A stretch of DNA of 64,000 bases from Callipepla californica brunnescens. Lineage: Eukaryota > Chordata > Aves > Galliformes > Odontophoridae. The notes under the pieces were generated by a model. It had not been told where the DNA came from. It made no database searches and was given only the letters and a program-made list of their open reading frames with translations. Position numbers and translations under genes: made by a program. Each line of letters opens with the position of its first letter. The first letter of the stretch is position 1. The stretch is from assembly GCA_023055505.1 (NCBI GenBank), contig JALIRH010000018.1, positions 10,842,646 to 10,906,645 on the forward strand. Direction: 5' to 3'. Shown in pieces: positions 1 to 12,000 of this stretch.

Positions 1-1045
1 CTTTTTCTCTCAAACTTTTACTACAATATTGCATCCTTTGTCATGGTGAAAGAAGATACTGAACAGTGGTAGATCTACCGTTGTTGTCAAAAAGGAGAGG
101 AAAAAAACAAAAACTGTTAGCAGTAATTGCTACACTTTTTAAGTTTCACTTAAACCATGCTTGAGAAAAATTAATGTAGTTTAATGTTCTACACTGGACC
201 GATTTCTAAGTCTTTGTAGTCTTTACAGCATGGTAGTACTTGGTAAATCATCCTGAAGAATGAGATTATTAAACTTCTTGTAAATAAATGCATAACTTTC
301 TTTATATTTTTTGATTATTGCTAATGTTCAATATTTAGTGCATCTAGAAGAAGGAAATAAGTGGAGTAATTTTGAGAATAAATTGCAGAATTGCATTGCT
401 TCTAGGATCATCCAAATGCAAACTTAAAATCTTGGACAACATTTTAAGCAATTCTTTTTTAAATACTTTGGCTTTCAGAGCTGCAAAAGTGTAAACTAAG
501 AGTGATTTTCTTTTAGCAGAATCATACTTTTATGTTGCCAATGTGTATTTGTATGTGGATTGGAATGTGAACAGTGTTTTCTCCTTGAAGCTCTTCTTTC
601 TACTGGTGTCTGAATTTGAATACTCGTTTCAAATACTGAAGATTATTTTGGCATTGTATTGCAAAATATAAATAAATAAAATATATGGCTAAATTACGAT
701 TAATTGCACTAGGAAGTGGGCAAAATATTTTCTTGTGCAAGTATAGTATGTGTCAGCCTACCACTGACTCAGTTACTGGTGTGCTTGTGTACTTAGAACA
801 TTTCAGAAACTGGGCAGTTTTACAGTCAGCCTGACTTGGAGGCTGTGAATTTATTCACCCATACACAGACCATTTGTACAAGTTTGCCTTGGTTTTCAGC
901 AGTGTGCCTGAACATATGTGATTTGTTAGCATGGAAAGTTTTTACATATGGTACCTTAAACAGGTGACAGAAAATATAACAACACAGTCAAGTCTAACAT
1001 AAGTTGCTCTAAGAAATTAATTTCTAGCACCTCTCTCTTTTGCAG
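1..1045 (+). other. PNPLA4: Last intron of PNPLA4 (partial)
   Basis: AT-rich sequence with no open exon, ending in a pyrimidine-rich tract and a TTTTGCAG acceptor directly before the PNPLA4 terminal exon. I looked for the penultimate PNPLA4 exon here and did not find it, so it should lie to the left of the window. Confidence 0.75.
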
Positions 1046-1177
1046 TTGTCTTTGGCCAACCTAGTAAGACTTAATCAAGCTATGTTCCCACCAAACCAGG
1101 AGAAAATGGAAGCACTGTACCAGAATGGGTTTGAAGATGCTGTACAGTTTTTACTAAAAGAAAACTGGTTTGAATAG
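1046..1177 (+). CDS. PNPLA4: PNPLA4 terminal coding exon (C-terminal 43 residues)
   Basis: This is the last coding exon of patatin-like phospholipase domain-containing protein 4 (also called GS2), a lipid hydrolase reported to act on triacylglycerol and retinyl esters. The exon follows a clean CAG acceptor, opens in phase 0 with LSLANLVRLNQAMFPP, reads through GFEDAVQFLLKENWFE and stops at TAG 1175-1177. The human protein, as I remember it, has the same LSLANLVRLNQ start and the same FLLKENWFE end, with scattered substitutions between. The patatin Ser-Asp catalytic dyad is encoded by earlier exons outside the window. The gene converges on the minus-strand Ig receptor gene, whose stop codon lies about 4.6 kb downstream. 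In human PNPLA4 is at Xp22.31; the homologous bird segment is autosomal. The identity rests on remembered sequence, but the match spans the whole exon. Confidence 0.9.
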   Translation: MSLANLVRLNQAMFPPNQEKMEALYQNGFEDAVQFLLKENWFE

Positions 1178-1945
1178 ACAAAACATAAAAAATAAAACCT
1201 GATGGCTTTCAGAACACACCTATAGTTATTCTGCCTCAAATCAAAGAGTTGTCACTATTTCTGTTTATTGAAATAAAAGTCCCATTTGGAACTGCATAAA
1301 CTTCTGCCAAGAAAGTATCAGCTCCATTCAGAAGACCTTTATAAACTTGTCAGATTGAGAGCTTTACTTGCCTAGTAGTTGGCTTGTTTGACAAGATTCA
1401 AGTTTAGATCCATGTTGCTTCATAAGTAGACTTCAGATTTGCAATTGTAAATGCTTCTGTTACTGTAATTATATAAGTTTGGAAGCCTTTTCAAATGTTA
1501 TTTGAGAAACTAATCAATGTTGTACCATGAAAAATTTAGTCTGTATTAATCCTCAATGTAGTAGTTGTGTGTGCTCATTGAGTGTTTGCAATATTGCTAG
1601 TCTGATTAACTTCTTAAAGCATTATAAAGGATCTGAAGTCATAGCAGTAGCCACAAGAAATTAAACATTTGCACTTTTACCTCTGATACATTTTTTTATC
1701 ATTAAAAGGTCTTGCACTTCTCAGTGAATGCACTTTCTAAATCAGAAATACTATTTCAGACTTTTCTTTAACAGAATGGTGATGTTTTGTGTTAAAAATA
1801 CCTTGTAAAGAAGAGTAGTTATTTTCTGTTGTGTTTTCTTCTGCTGCTAAAATTGAATAAATTTGTTTTCTTGAAACTTTTGTGAGGAGCTGATTTATAA
1901 ATTTCTCAGAATGCTTTATTCATAAATAAATGTTTTCTAACAACC
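1178..1945 (+). other. PNPLA4: PNPLA4 3' UTR with several poly(A) signals
   Basis: Non-coding sequence after the PNPLA4 stop. AATAAA hexamers lie at 1191-1196, 1272-1277, 1856-1861 and 1925-1930. The 1856 signal is followed by T- and GT-rich sequence (around 1862-1890), as expected of a real cleavage site, so the long form is the most likely main 3' end. The first hexamer is only 14 bases past the stop and could give a very short UTR. No transcript data are available, so the exact end is inferred. Confidence 0.6.
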
Positions 1946-3420
1946 TGATAAACTCATTGGAAAGGAGTTATTTTACTATTCACCTTGCAGTGATTTCCTT
2001 CAATGCAGGTTCACAAATTTAATGTTCATGCCTCAATTTTAAAATCATCAACTACTTAAAAGCAATGTGTTTGTTTTTTAAGTGCACTTTTTAAGATGAG
2101 TTCTTAATGCTTACAAAGAATTGAGACTGAATTATGTACAGCACTCCTCCAAAATAATCAAAAATCTAGGGATGTAAGAATTATGGTTAAATACACATAT
2201 TTTGTAGCTGTTGGAAGGCCTCTTACTGTAAGCAACAGTTTAATATTCACATGCAGATTATATCAGGATAAGACTCACATGGTAAGATTGAATTATCTGA
2301 TGAATGTCTGTTGCTGTTTTTGCTAGAACAAATAACTAATAATACTTTGCATCAGCATTTTTTGATGCATGAGGTTCTGTATGCAGTGAAAACAGGATAT
2401 CGTTTCCAAATATGTAGGACAGCATTTCTACAGATAGAGCTGAAATGCTTTTGTGCTACAAGGACACTTGTGCTTGCTTTTATTCTTATTTACACAGAGA
2501 ACTAATAACATAAATAGAAATAGCAAATAATCCTGTTTAAAGTTTATTGCAAACTAATCTGCTGTAGTGTAAGTTTGTCATTGTATTTTAATACTTATTT
2601 TGGTACGGTGTCAGAAACTACTTTTTCCCATAGGGTTTTGAGGGCTTTGAGCTACTCATAAGCTTTCAGAAATAGCAGAAGCAGCACTTCAGCTTCCTGA
2701 GCAAACATGGAGCCACTTCTGTTTAGCAAATCTGCACAAGGCATGTTTACCTGGGTGTACTTTTGTAAGAGTTGCAGTTAATGTTATTAAATGAAAAGTT
2801 GATTTCTTGATCATGAATATTGCTTTTTAGTGTTGTGTGTCACAGTTTGATGGGCTCTTTTGTTTATTAAAACCTGTCTTCTTTCTGCATGTATTAATGC
2901 TGTTTACTGAGGTTCAAGTGCCACAGGCAATTGTCAGTGCTTTAGAAACTGACCTTCAGATGTTTATGATAACGTAACACTTTTCACGGGGAATAAAATC
3001 ATAGTAATGCAGAGGAAAGACATGGACATTTTTATTATAACAACAGGAAGGTATTTTAATTTTTTTTAATATTGGAGTGTAAAAGTTGAATGAGGGAAGC
3101 AAGACTAAGAGAGTTTTCAGTTAGCACCATTTTATAAATGTTTTCTTACTGCAGATGATCCACCAAAAGCAAAACAGTGCAAGGTTATTCTCTTAAGGCT
3201 GCCAATTTGGTCATAAAGTGGCATGGTAAAGCACATTCAGAAATGTTTTATTCTCTGCCAGCAATGTTTGAATCTCTGAAATAGAGTGTTTGATCAGGTA
3301 GTCTTAGGGAAGTGTTTGCTGTCTTAAATCAGGAGAATAGTTGTAATCTCCCTTTATATAGTGGAAACTATATAATGTCACAGAAAGATTATTAAAGGAC
3401 TGGTACATCTTACTTACATG
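1946..3420. other. Intergenic, no feature seen
   Basis: AT-rich unique sequence between the PNPLA4 3' end and the first repeat. It contains only short chance open frames with no splice context or domain signature. Confidence 0.5.
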
Positions 3421-3424
3421 GTGA

Positions 3425-3777
3425 GGCTGAGAGTTGTTGGTCTGTTTAGCACAGGAAGGAGGAAGTCTATGAGGATCTGAGATGTGTATTAACAGCTGAT
3501 GGGAAGGAATGAGAAAGGTGAATCCACGCTCTTCTCAGTGTTGCTCAGTGTTATGACAAAGCAACAGGCACAAGCTGGAGCACAGCAGATTCTCTATGAA
3601 CTTCAGGAAGCACTTCTGTGCTGTGCAGATACCAGAGCACTGACAGGACAGTTGCCCAGGAAGGTTGTGGAGCCTCCCTCTTAGGAGATCTTCATAAGTT
3701 GTACAGAGTATGGACCTGTACAACCTGCTCTTAGGAGGCTCTGCTTGAGCAGAGGTTGGACCAAATGAGCTGTGTCA
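3425..3777 (+). mobile_element. CR1 LINE fragment, old
   Basis: Diverged plus-strand CR1 3' segment. It has the usual order of landmarks: a 'gctcttctcagtg' stretch, then 'gttgcccaggaaggttgtggagcctccctc', then a 'gcagaggttggacca' stretch. The terminal 'cccttccaacc' and ATTCT repeats are missing, so it is truncated at both ends. Its boundaries are approximate. Confidence 0.7.
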
Positions 3778-3789
3778 ATGCTTTATGGG

Positions 3790-3866
3790 GTGGTTCGGCC
3801 CTGTTCCATGACAAATGGGGTGGAGAGAACCCATGGGCCCACACCCTGGGAAGAGGGGAAAGTATT
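3790..3866 (-). mobile_element. LTR end fragment, same family as the 33 and 42 kb LTRs
   Basis: About 75 bp matching the left end of the three larger LTR copies in this window: 'tggttcggccctgttcc', then 'atgacaaatggggtgg', then an 'acaccctgggaagaggggaaa' stretch. In LTR orientation (minus) this is the terminal, U5-side end. The rest of the element is absent. It starts right after the CR1 fragment. Confidence 0.6.
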
Positions 3867-5035
3867 TGTGTTACCCGAATGAGACACCTTTAAAAGCATC
3901 TGCCTTGTAGTTCTGTTTGCTAGATTAACGATGAATTATTGTCACTTTTGCCAAAATGCAACAGATATAAAGCTCCGTTGAATGCTTTAAAATCTTAGTG
4001 CTTCTTATACTTGAAGGTAACTTTGGTTCACTGACTGCTGCCTTCACAGAGCTGCATCTTCCTTTCAGGTGGACTTCACACCTTGTAAAGGATTTTCTCT
4101 GAAGCCACATGTTAAGATATATAAACAATCTCTGTATTTAATCCCTTAATATTTAACCTAATTTAAAAGCCATTCTTAAAAAAAGAGGTTAGTTATGTAT
4201 TATAATCAGCAAAGATTTTATTTCTAAAAAAGATTTTTAAATTACGAAATCTGAGGTTCATCTGAAGAGCTAGTTTCTCTAGAAACTTATATATCTTCAT
4301 CCCCAATTAGAGTTTGAATTTTTGAATCTGGAAACCTGAGTATCTATGACTGAAGATTCACTCAGAACCCGAGACGTGAGGAAGACCATTATTTAGTTCC
4401 TACTTTCCAAATTTAAGAAAATGTGATTTTTTCATGACTTCCTGATTGCCCTCCTCATTGTTTGTCTGCCCTTCTGGAGGTCAACACTTAACTTTCTTTT
4501 AAGTGAATCAGAAGTACTTTCAACAAAAGGAGTCAAATAGTGAAATAAGTTTTTTAAATTATTTTATTTAGTATTTTTAATTATAGAAAACAGGCAAATA
4601 TTTTAGAAAAATACAGTACTGATAAAGATTTAGCAGAGTTTCACTAGCAGTGTGCATCTATATCATAATGTACAACCTTGAATATTAACTGTGACTTATT
4701 GCCCCCTTCATTAAAAGAAAAAAAAAGATTTTACTCTTTGTTTTTTAAGAGCAGCAGACTTAGTGTATAAGGCTGTAATCTCTGGCATTTTAGCCTGAGA
4801 ACATTTTCCTTTCATAATGTACATTTTCATTATTAAAAACAAAAACCAAAGAACTTGATTCACAGTACTCAGCTTGTAACATTCAATTGCTTGAGGGAAA
4901 AAAATATCAATAACTCAAATAGAGTTTGTCAAAGCATTAACTTCTCTTTTGTCACGCGTACATAACTATTTCAAGGCACCATTTTCTCTGAGCACTTAAT
5001 TACTATGCAAATTATGATAAGCTCTTTCTATGAAG
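3867..5035. other. Intergenic between convergent genes
   Basis: AT-rich sequence with no recognisable exon or repeat. Minus-strand poly(A) hexamers (TTTATT on the plus strand, for example near 4563) could serve as alternative distal ends of the Ig receptor transcript. Confidence 0.45.
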
Positions 5036-5822
5036 TTTATTTCTATTGTTGCTATTTACATGGACTCTAAAAGCATTCTAAGTACTTTAAAGCAAGTTTT
5101 AAAGGTATTTTGAATCCAGATAGCTTACATTATAATGTTAGCTATTCCAGAACAAGAACAACAAAGACAAGCTCTTCATCAGTAATTATTATGTTTTCTT
5201 CAGAAACTGTAACTATTAAAAACGCATTCAGTATTTTCATTCCATTGAGAGAGGCATGTACGAATGTGTTATGTGATGGCATAGCTGGCTGCACAGCTCA
5301 AGTGGAAGAGGTTGCATGAGGGCAGGATAAGGAACTGGAAATAAGGTCAAACAGTACATCAGGAGTATGTGAAGAATTCCTCTGTGACAAAACCTTCTTT
5401 CAAATTTATCTCAGCAGCAGACAGATCCTGTGGCATAGAATTTGCCATTGCTTTGATGAAGCAAAGAAGCTGTCTTAAGCCAGATAAAACCAAAATTCCA
5501 AACATAGATTTGTTTTTGAAATGGAAAAAAAACCAACAGCATGTGTGGTCAGCTTTCTTGGCATTTAATATGATGAATACATTTAGCTTTAACAGTATTT
5601 TGGTGGTAGCTGTGCGCACTAAGTATCATTATATTTGTATCTTCATAGAGTGTTAATTTCATTAGCTTTTAAGTAAATTCATGAATAGATGAAAAAAAAT
5701 CTTGAACAAAGAATATTCCACATTTACAAAATGACTTGCGTGTATTTTTCTTCTATATCCTGAAGCAGTACACATAATGCACGTGCTCATACCATTATGG
5801 TTACAACTGTGAGGCTTGTTTT
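5036..5822 (-). other. Probable 3' UTR of the Ig receptor gene
   Basis: Region after the receptor stop codon on the minus strand. The first upstream-type signal is an ATTAAA variant at 5564-5569, and a canonical AATAAA (minus) lies at 5036-5041. The open frames on both strands here (for example 5369-5656) have no domain signature and no splice context, so I read them as chance frames in UTR. Use of either signal is inferred. Confidence 0.45.
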
Positions 5823-6002
5823 TCATATCACTTTCCTTTCAATGTGTCTGAAATTTCTTATTAGAGACATATCTTCATACTCTTGGTTAGACCTATTAAT
5901 AACAGGTTTGGATGGCTTATCATAAATCCATTCACTTGGCAGGGTAGTGCTGCTATCTGTAGTTCTTGAATCATTCTTGTACTTTTTACAGCACTGATGA
6001 AT
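5823..6002 (-). CDS. Ig receptor exon 4: cytoplasmic tail and stop
   Basis: The exon opens in phase 0 after a TTGCAACAG acceptor and codes 59 residues to a TGA stop at 5823-5825. It begins IHQCCKKYKND, a basic juxtamembrane stop-transfer segment with a CC pair that could be palmitoylated. The signalling part has SEWIYDKPSKP and NQEYEDMSLIR. YEDM fits the p85 PI3-kinase SH2 consensus YxxM. YDKP fits the YDxP class bound by Crk/Nck SH2 domains. No ITIM, ITSM or ITAM is present. The upstream pyrimidine tract is weak, so this acceptor is less certain than the others. Confidence 0.8.
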   Translation of the reverse strand: MHQCCKKYKNDSRTTDSSTTLPSEWIYDKPSKPVINRSNQEYEDMSLIRNFRHIERKVI

Positions 6003-9000
6003 CTGTTGCAACATTCGAAAAATATATTGTTAAGCTATTAAGATATTTTGTTTTCAATCAGGATACCCCATTTTTTAGAGAATATATTCCTAACTTTGCT
6101 AAGATAACAAAGAGTATTCATTCTGAATTGCTTATAAAGTTGTAATGCATATCACAGTCACAGTGAAACATGGAAGAACTGATGTTTACAGGTAGTGGAA
6201 TCAGGGTAATTCTAACTATTCAAGAAATAGTAAGAATGTGAGTCTGACTGTATATCAGTGTTTTCATTTAATATTTCTTCAATGCATGTTCTATCTTTTA
6301 AGATGCAGTAATGCTTTTACTATATTAAAATATAGAGCTTGTTTAGGGAGAGGTGTTTTTTTTTTTTCTTTCTGTTTTTTAAATTAGTCCTGTATTCTTA
6401 TGTAGCTAAAGTGATCTTTTAGGAGAGCTGATGGAATAGGTGTCTTCTTTTGGAGACAATTCAGAACAGCTGTAATGGCTTCACCATAAAATATGCACAA
6501 TTATCAGCCAGGTTTCATGGGAATAGCACATTGGTATGCCCTAGTCTTGATTTTGAAGCACAATAAAAAAGTTTGACAGAAGTAAGAAGAAATATGAGAG
6601 AAATTTAAGCTAAGAAAAGACAAGTCAGACTTCTTCCTGAGATAGCAGCTCCTTCCAGAAGATACCTGAAGGGTTCAGCCAACCCTGACATACCAAATTT
6701 AAGCAGTGGCCTAGAAGTGTCAAAAAGCCAAGGGGCTTTTGAGTGATCTAGTACCTCTTTCATTATTTCACACTCTGATTTTGACACTACATGCATTTTC
6801 ATGATATGGCACATTTGTCATTTAATGAAGAAATGACCTGTAAGAAGTTATAGACTCCCTGACTTCAACTATTTCTCTTTAGTTGCTCTGCTGCCTTGAC
6901 CCCTGGCCAGCAGCCAAACACTCACAGAGCTGCTCACTCACCACTCCCTCCTCAACAGGACAGGGAAGAAAGACAAGAACAAAAATGAGAAGTCTCCTGG
7001 ATCAAGATAAAGACAGTCTGAGTGGTGAAGAAATCAGGAAGAAAAACAAACAAACAAAAAAGTCCTAAATGAAGCAGGGGAAATCACCACCTTGCTCCAG
7101 CAGACCAATCACTGCACAGCCAATCACTGAGCAATAGTCATCTTGTTAGCCAGCAAATACCCTTTGTTCTTCCTCTACTCTGATTTTATTTTTGATCTTG
7201 ATATTATATGACATGGAATATTCCCTTTGTTCGGCTGGCCAAGCATCCTGTCTGCATTCGCTCCCAGCCTCCTGATCATCCCCCCAGCTACCTCTCTGAG
7301 GAGGCACAGTGAGAAATGGAAAATGACTTGATGCCATGCAAGTGCTGTTCAACCAATCTATTAGTATGCTATCAATACTATTTTAACCACAAATCCAAAC
7401 ACAGCAGTGTATGAGATCGGTTCTTCATTGAGCTTTCTCAGTGAGGAAAGTTACCTTAATCCCTGCGTGTACCTGCAAACTGGTACGATTTGTTACCACT
7501 AATAATGCTCACAGTGACTCACTTTTGGAAAGATTCAGTTGACTCTTTCTGTAAATTCAGATATGAAAGTAGATTTTGACAGACTTCTTCGGCTTTTGTA
7601 TCTTAGCAAATTTTGTTTGTTTACCACCTCTCTGACTTCATTTTTCTCTATCTTCTTAGACGCGTATCTCTTGTCACCTACTGCCTGAACTGTGTGAGCA
7701 TTTCTGATTTTGATGTGGCTTTGAAGTAACGGCACTTAACAGCTGGTTTGAAAAGAAAACAAAGCCCAAACCTTACTTGACCCAGAAGGGCAATCAGATA
7801 CTATGAATGTTTGTAGGTCTTGCGACTTGTCATTGGTGCTGAATCTTTTGATAAAGAAATCAGCAGAGAGGGAGATGTTGCTGTAACTCTAGTTTCACTA
7901 ACACTTAAATGGCCCTTTTAACAAGCTGAGAAAACCTGCTAAGTTAGTTACCTATTGTTTCTTGGCCCAATTTAGCCTGTGCCTGTTAACTTCTAAGGGA
8001 CTATACAATATTGTTTTTTTATGGAAGAGGTTACTGGTGATGAACAGGGAACTTTTTAGGTCTTATAACTTATCATTTTAAATGTTTGCAATTAAGGACC
8101 TTGTAATTTTAATTAGAGCCCATTTTAGTACTGTCGACACCTTCAGAGATTGAGATTCTAATACGCATCATGTTATGGCATAGCTCAGATTTATTTCTTT
8201 CAAAATGGTTTCCTTCACATAAAGTGTATTTCCAAATATGACCAAAATAGAACTACTGTTTGAAAGCTGTCTTTTTAGTTCTTGGATCCAGAAGAAGTGG
8301 TTAATTAAACTGAGATGGGGAATAGAGCCACAACTAGGAAAGGGGAAAAAAATTACTAAAATATCATGGGAAGTATAAGGAATCATTCCGGGCTTAGACA
8401 ATTTTGTACAAAAAAAGGTTTTCTCCTTCTCTTGTAAAGTATTTTCAAGTTGTCAATGTGCTGGCTGCACTGCTGGCTAAGAAAATGCGAGGTGGGGACC
8501 CATACCAACTGGTATGAGGGAACAGACATAAGGCCCTGGCGTGACTGGTTGGTTGGCTGGAACACATGTGAAATAAAACATAAGCAGTGTAGCTCATGAA
8601 CTTAAGAGCTGGAGCCCAAAAAAGTGAAGGAAGCAGGATGTGTTTTGAACTGTTATTTTTCTAATTCTCTTTAATTTCTAGGTGAAAATAATAACTCTAC
8701 GTCATCCAGCAATATAAAGAATAGCTCCTCAGTTCTCAGGAAGCTCTGAAAATAATAGCTTTTATTTATTTTTTTTTTAAGTATCTCCACTGCTGTAAGT
8801 TTTTTTGTTTTGTTTTGTTTTTAATGGTATTACCCTCAAATATCCAAACACAGTGGGTTCTATGACTAAATGTTTGGTTAACAGAAAAGAAACAGATTTT
8901 TTTTTTTCTTTGCCAAGGAGCTTCATGATCATCTTTCTTTAATTTACTTATAGTATCTTTCCATCAAAAGATGCCACCCATCTTTAGGTCTGTAGTATTT

Positions 9001-12000
9001 ATTTCTGAAGTTAATACTTACACCAAAAGCTATGATAACTGTAGTGACAAAGAGAGTATATCCAAGAAGAAGGAACCAGCACCACCATGTCTGTTCTGAC
9101 CTTATGCAGTCTTTGCATATGAAATCTGAAATGAAGAGGAAGAAAATAAAGTATTTGAAAAATAAAGTAACAGTTTCTTTTCTGATATGATTTAACCTGA
9201 AGGATTATTGTGAACTGAATAGTCAGTACAATTGTCTTTATCACATTTTATGTCACTGTTTTATTTTTCAGACTAAAAGGTTAAACATCTTCTGAAAAAA
9301 ACTATTGTGTTCTTTCTACTTAATTCATCAGCGATTAATTTTTTTAAACTGCGGTGAGCTAATTATAAAATGAATAGCAAACTCATTTCACAGCATACTA
9401 AAGGTGATAGATCCAAAACCATCTTTGTTATATTTCACATACTTAAGCTATGATGAAAATTATGTTATTTTTTAAATAAATGAATAAAACCTACTCTGAT
9501 GGTGTGCAAGTCAGAAGAATTTCATTGTCAGCTGTTTTCTTTAGGGAGTCAGAAGAACTGCATTGGGCAATTATTATATATAAGTGAAATCTAGACAGAG
9601 AAATATTTTGCAGCCTTTAGCATACACTAGTCAGATCTACCTGCAAGTCTACAAGCAAAAAACTTTGCTCCTCAAAATTATTTACCTAAGACGCTGAGGT
9701 CCCGGTCCCCTTCATATTACAGAAATTGTTTATAAAAATTAAGGCTAGGAAAAGAGTTATATAAGGTGCTGAAAATTATTTTACAATTATGTGGAAACCA
9801 ATCTCCTGCTCCCACATATCCCTACTTTCACACACACATCTTAAAAACACCCACACTGCTCAATCTACTATTAATTTTTCAGTAACTGGAGGTTAAAGCA
9901 CAGACTGCATACTTCAAAATAATATCTCTAGCATACAAGGACGGGGGAAAATGATGAAAAATGAATGTCATGGATTTTTGTTTATGTGTGGAGCAAAGTA
10001 AAGTTTCATAAAATGTTTGTGGATAATACAGAGAAAAATATTTCATGTTCTAAATATGTAATGTATATGTTAATATAGAAGATTAACTAAAATACTGTAA
10101 TACCTGAAATATGTCATATATATAACATATTAATTATTTAATATTTTCTTGCCCACAATCAGATCCTCAGCTCATGACTGTAGATTGTTTTTTCCCCACC
10201 CTTCTTCTCATAGCACTGAGTGGTGGAAATCAGTAAAACTGATGAAATATTTAACTTACCTTTCATACATTAATACAATTTCTTTGACTATCAGATACCT
10301 CTTACCGTGCACTGTCAGCTTGGTCCCATTTCCACATTTGCCCTGGGTTTTCTGGGTTAGTGTCACATCACAGAAATATGAGTTGCTGTCATTCTTGTCA
10401 ACATTGCTCAGTTTTAAGATAGAGAATCCCCTGAATATGTTCTTGGTAATGTGTATCTGTGGCCTGCCTGCTCCTGAACTTGACCGAAGACTCTGCTGGT
10501 GGTCACAGCTGGGTCCCTTCCTCCAGTACACAACTGGTTCCTCATTTTCCTCTTTGGGATATTCAAAGATGCACAACATCCACACAGTGGAATTAAGGAG
10601 CACACTGACATCTTCAGGGTACTGCAAAACCAAGAGCTCTGGCCCACTGCTAGCTGTAATTAATAATAATTAATAAGCACCTCTATTAAAAGTAAGGTTA
10701 ATGTTTTAGTCATATTCTTATTAGTTCAATACATCATTATTTAAATATTTGGTTGCAACTTGTTTTGTGCAGGAATAATTGAAAACAAGGAAATAACTAA
10801 GTGATGTACAAATAATAAATACAGCAGTAAAATGTTTGCAGTAACATATTTTATTCTTGTATTAAGATAACTATGAGAATATTCAAGTTTACTCATATTC
10901 ACCACTTCTGATATTATTTTCTGTGCAATGCCAAAAACCTTTGTTTCCATGCCATGTTAGGACAAGTCTTAAATTTTCATTATTTTTCAGCTTCGTTAAT
11001 TCTTGACATCATCTCTAAGTCTCTCTGTTTTCTTCTTTTCTTTTTGTTTTGTTTCTTTCTTTTTTTTTTAAGCTTTAAGTCTATGTACACTAAAACTTTA
11101 TATGTGTACTATGTGCCTATAAAATAACAATAAAGAACTGATGCAAAAAGATGATGAATCCATAGATCATAAATATTTTGAGAGAGATTTGTATATTTCT
11201 GTTGTGCAGATATCAATGAGGTAAAGGGCTGTAAGTATGCCTGAAGACCTCTGTAGCTGTGCCTTGAGCAGGTAAAGTGTTAAAAAAAAACCCAACAACA
11301 ACAAAAAAACACCAATTAGTTAAACTAAGATTGCAATGAACAAGACAGCATAATTCAGGTATGAAATGGAAATAATCCAGAAGGTTAAGCTGACAGTACA
11401 TTTAAGTATTCCCTCTGCCAGAGGGCTGTAAGGGACCTTAAAGACCACCTACTTCCAATCACCTGCTGTGGGCAGATCTGCCAACCTCTAGATTAGGCTG
11501 CCCAGGCACCCATCCAACATGGCCTTGAATGCTTCCATGGATGGAACATCCACAAGTCTTCTAATCAACCTGTTCTTGTGCCTGTTTTTCACCCTTATCA
11601 CGAATTGTTTCTTCCTTACATTCAATTCAATCTACCTTCTTTCAGAATCGAATTGTTTCTCCTTGATCTGTCACTAGAGGCCCTGGTGAAAAATATTCAT
11701 CTTTGTTATAAGCCCTCTTTATGTTTTGGAAGACCACAGTGAGGTTTCCCTGGAGCCTTCTCCAGACAAGATAAACCCAGCTTCCTCAGCCTTTCTACAT
11801 GGGAGAGGTGCTGCAGTCCTCTGATCATCCTCTGATCCAGGGGGACTTCTCTGGATCCATAATAATAAACACTGAGAAATTTTTCTGAATAACAGAATAA
11901 TATTTGATACCCATCTCAGATCAGCTAGCATTGACATCTTACAGTTTCTAGCAACTTAGATGACTAAACGTTTTCTCCATTTGAGTCTCATCCTAAATTA

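Noticed and set aside
5359..5656. Two overlapping frames of 86 and 95 codons on opposite strands
   Set aside because: They lie in the likely 3' UTR of the receptor gene and have no domain or splice support.
10149..10673. 174-codon plus-strand frame
   Set aside because: It is the antisense shadow of the V-domain exon at 10306-10653, whose minus reading has Ig cysteines, core Trp and matching splice sites.
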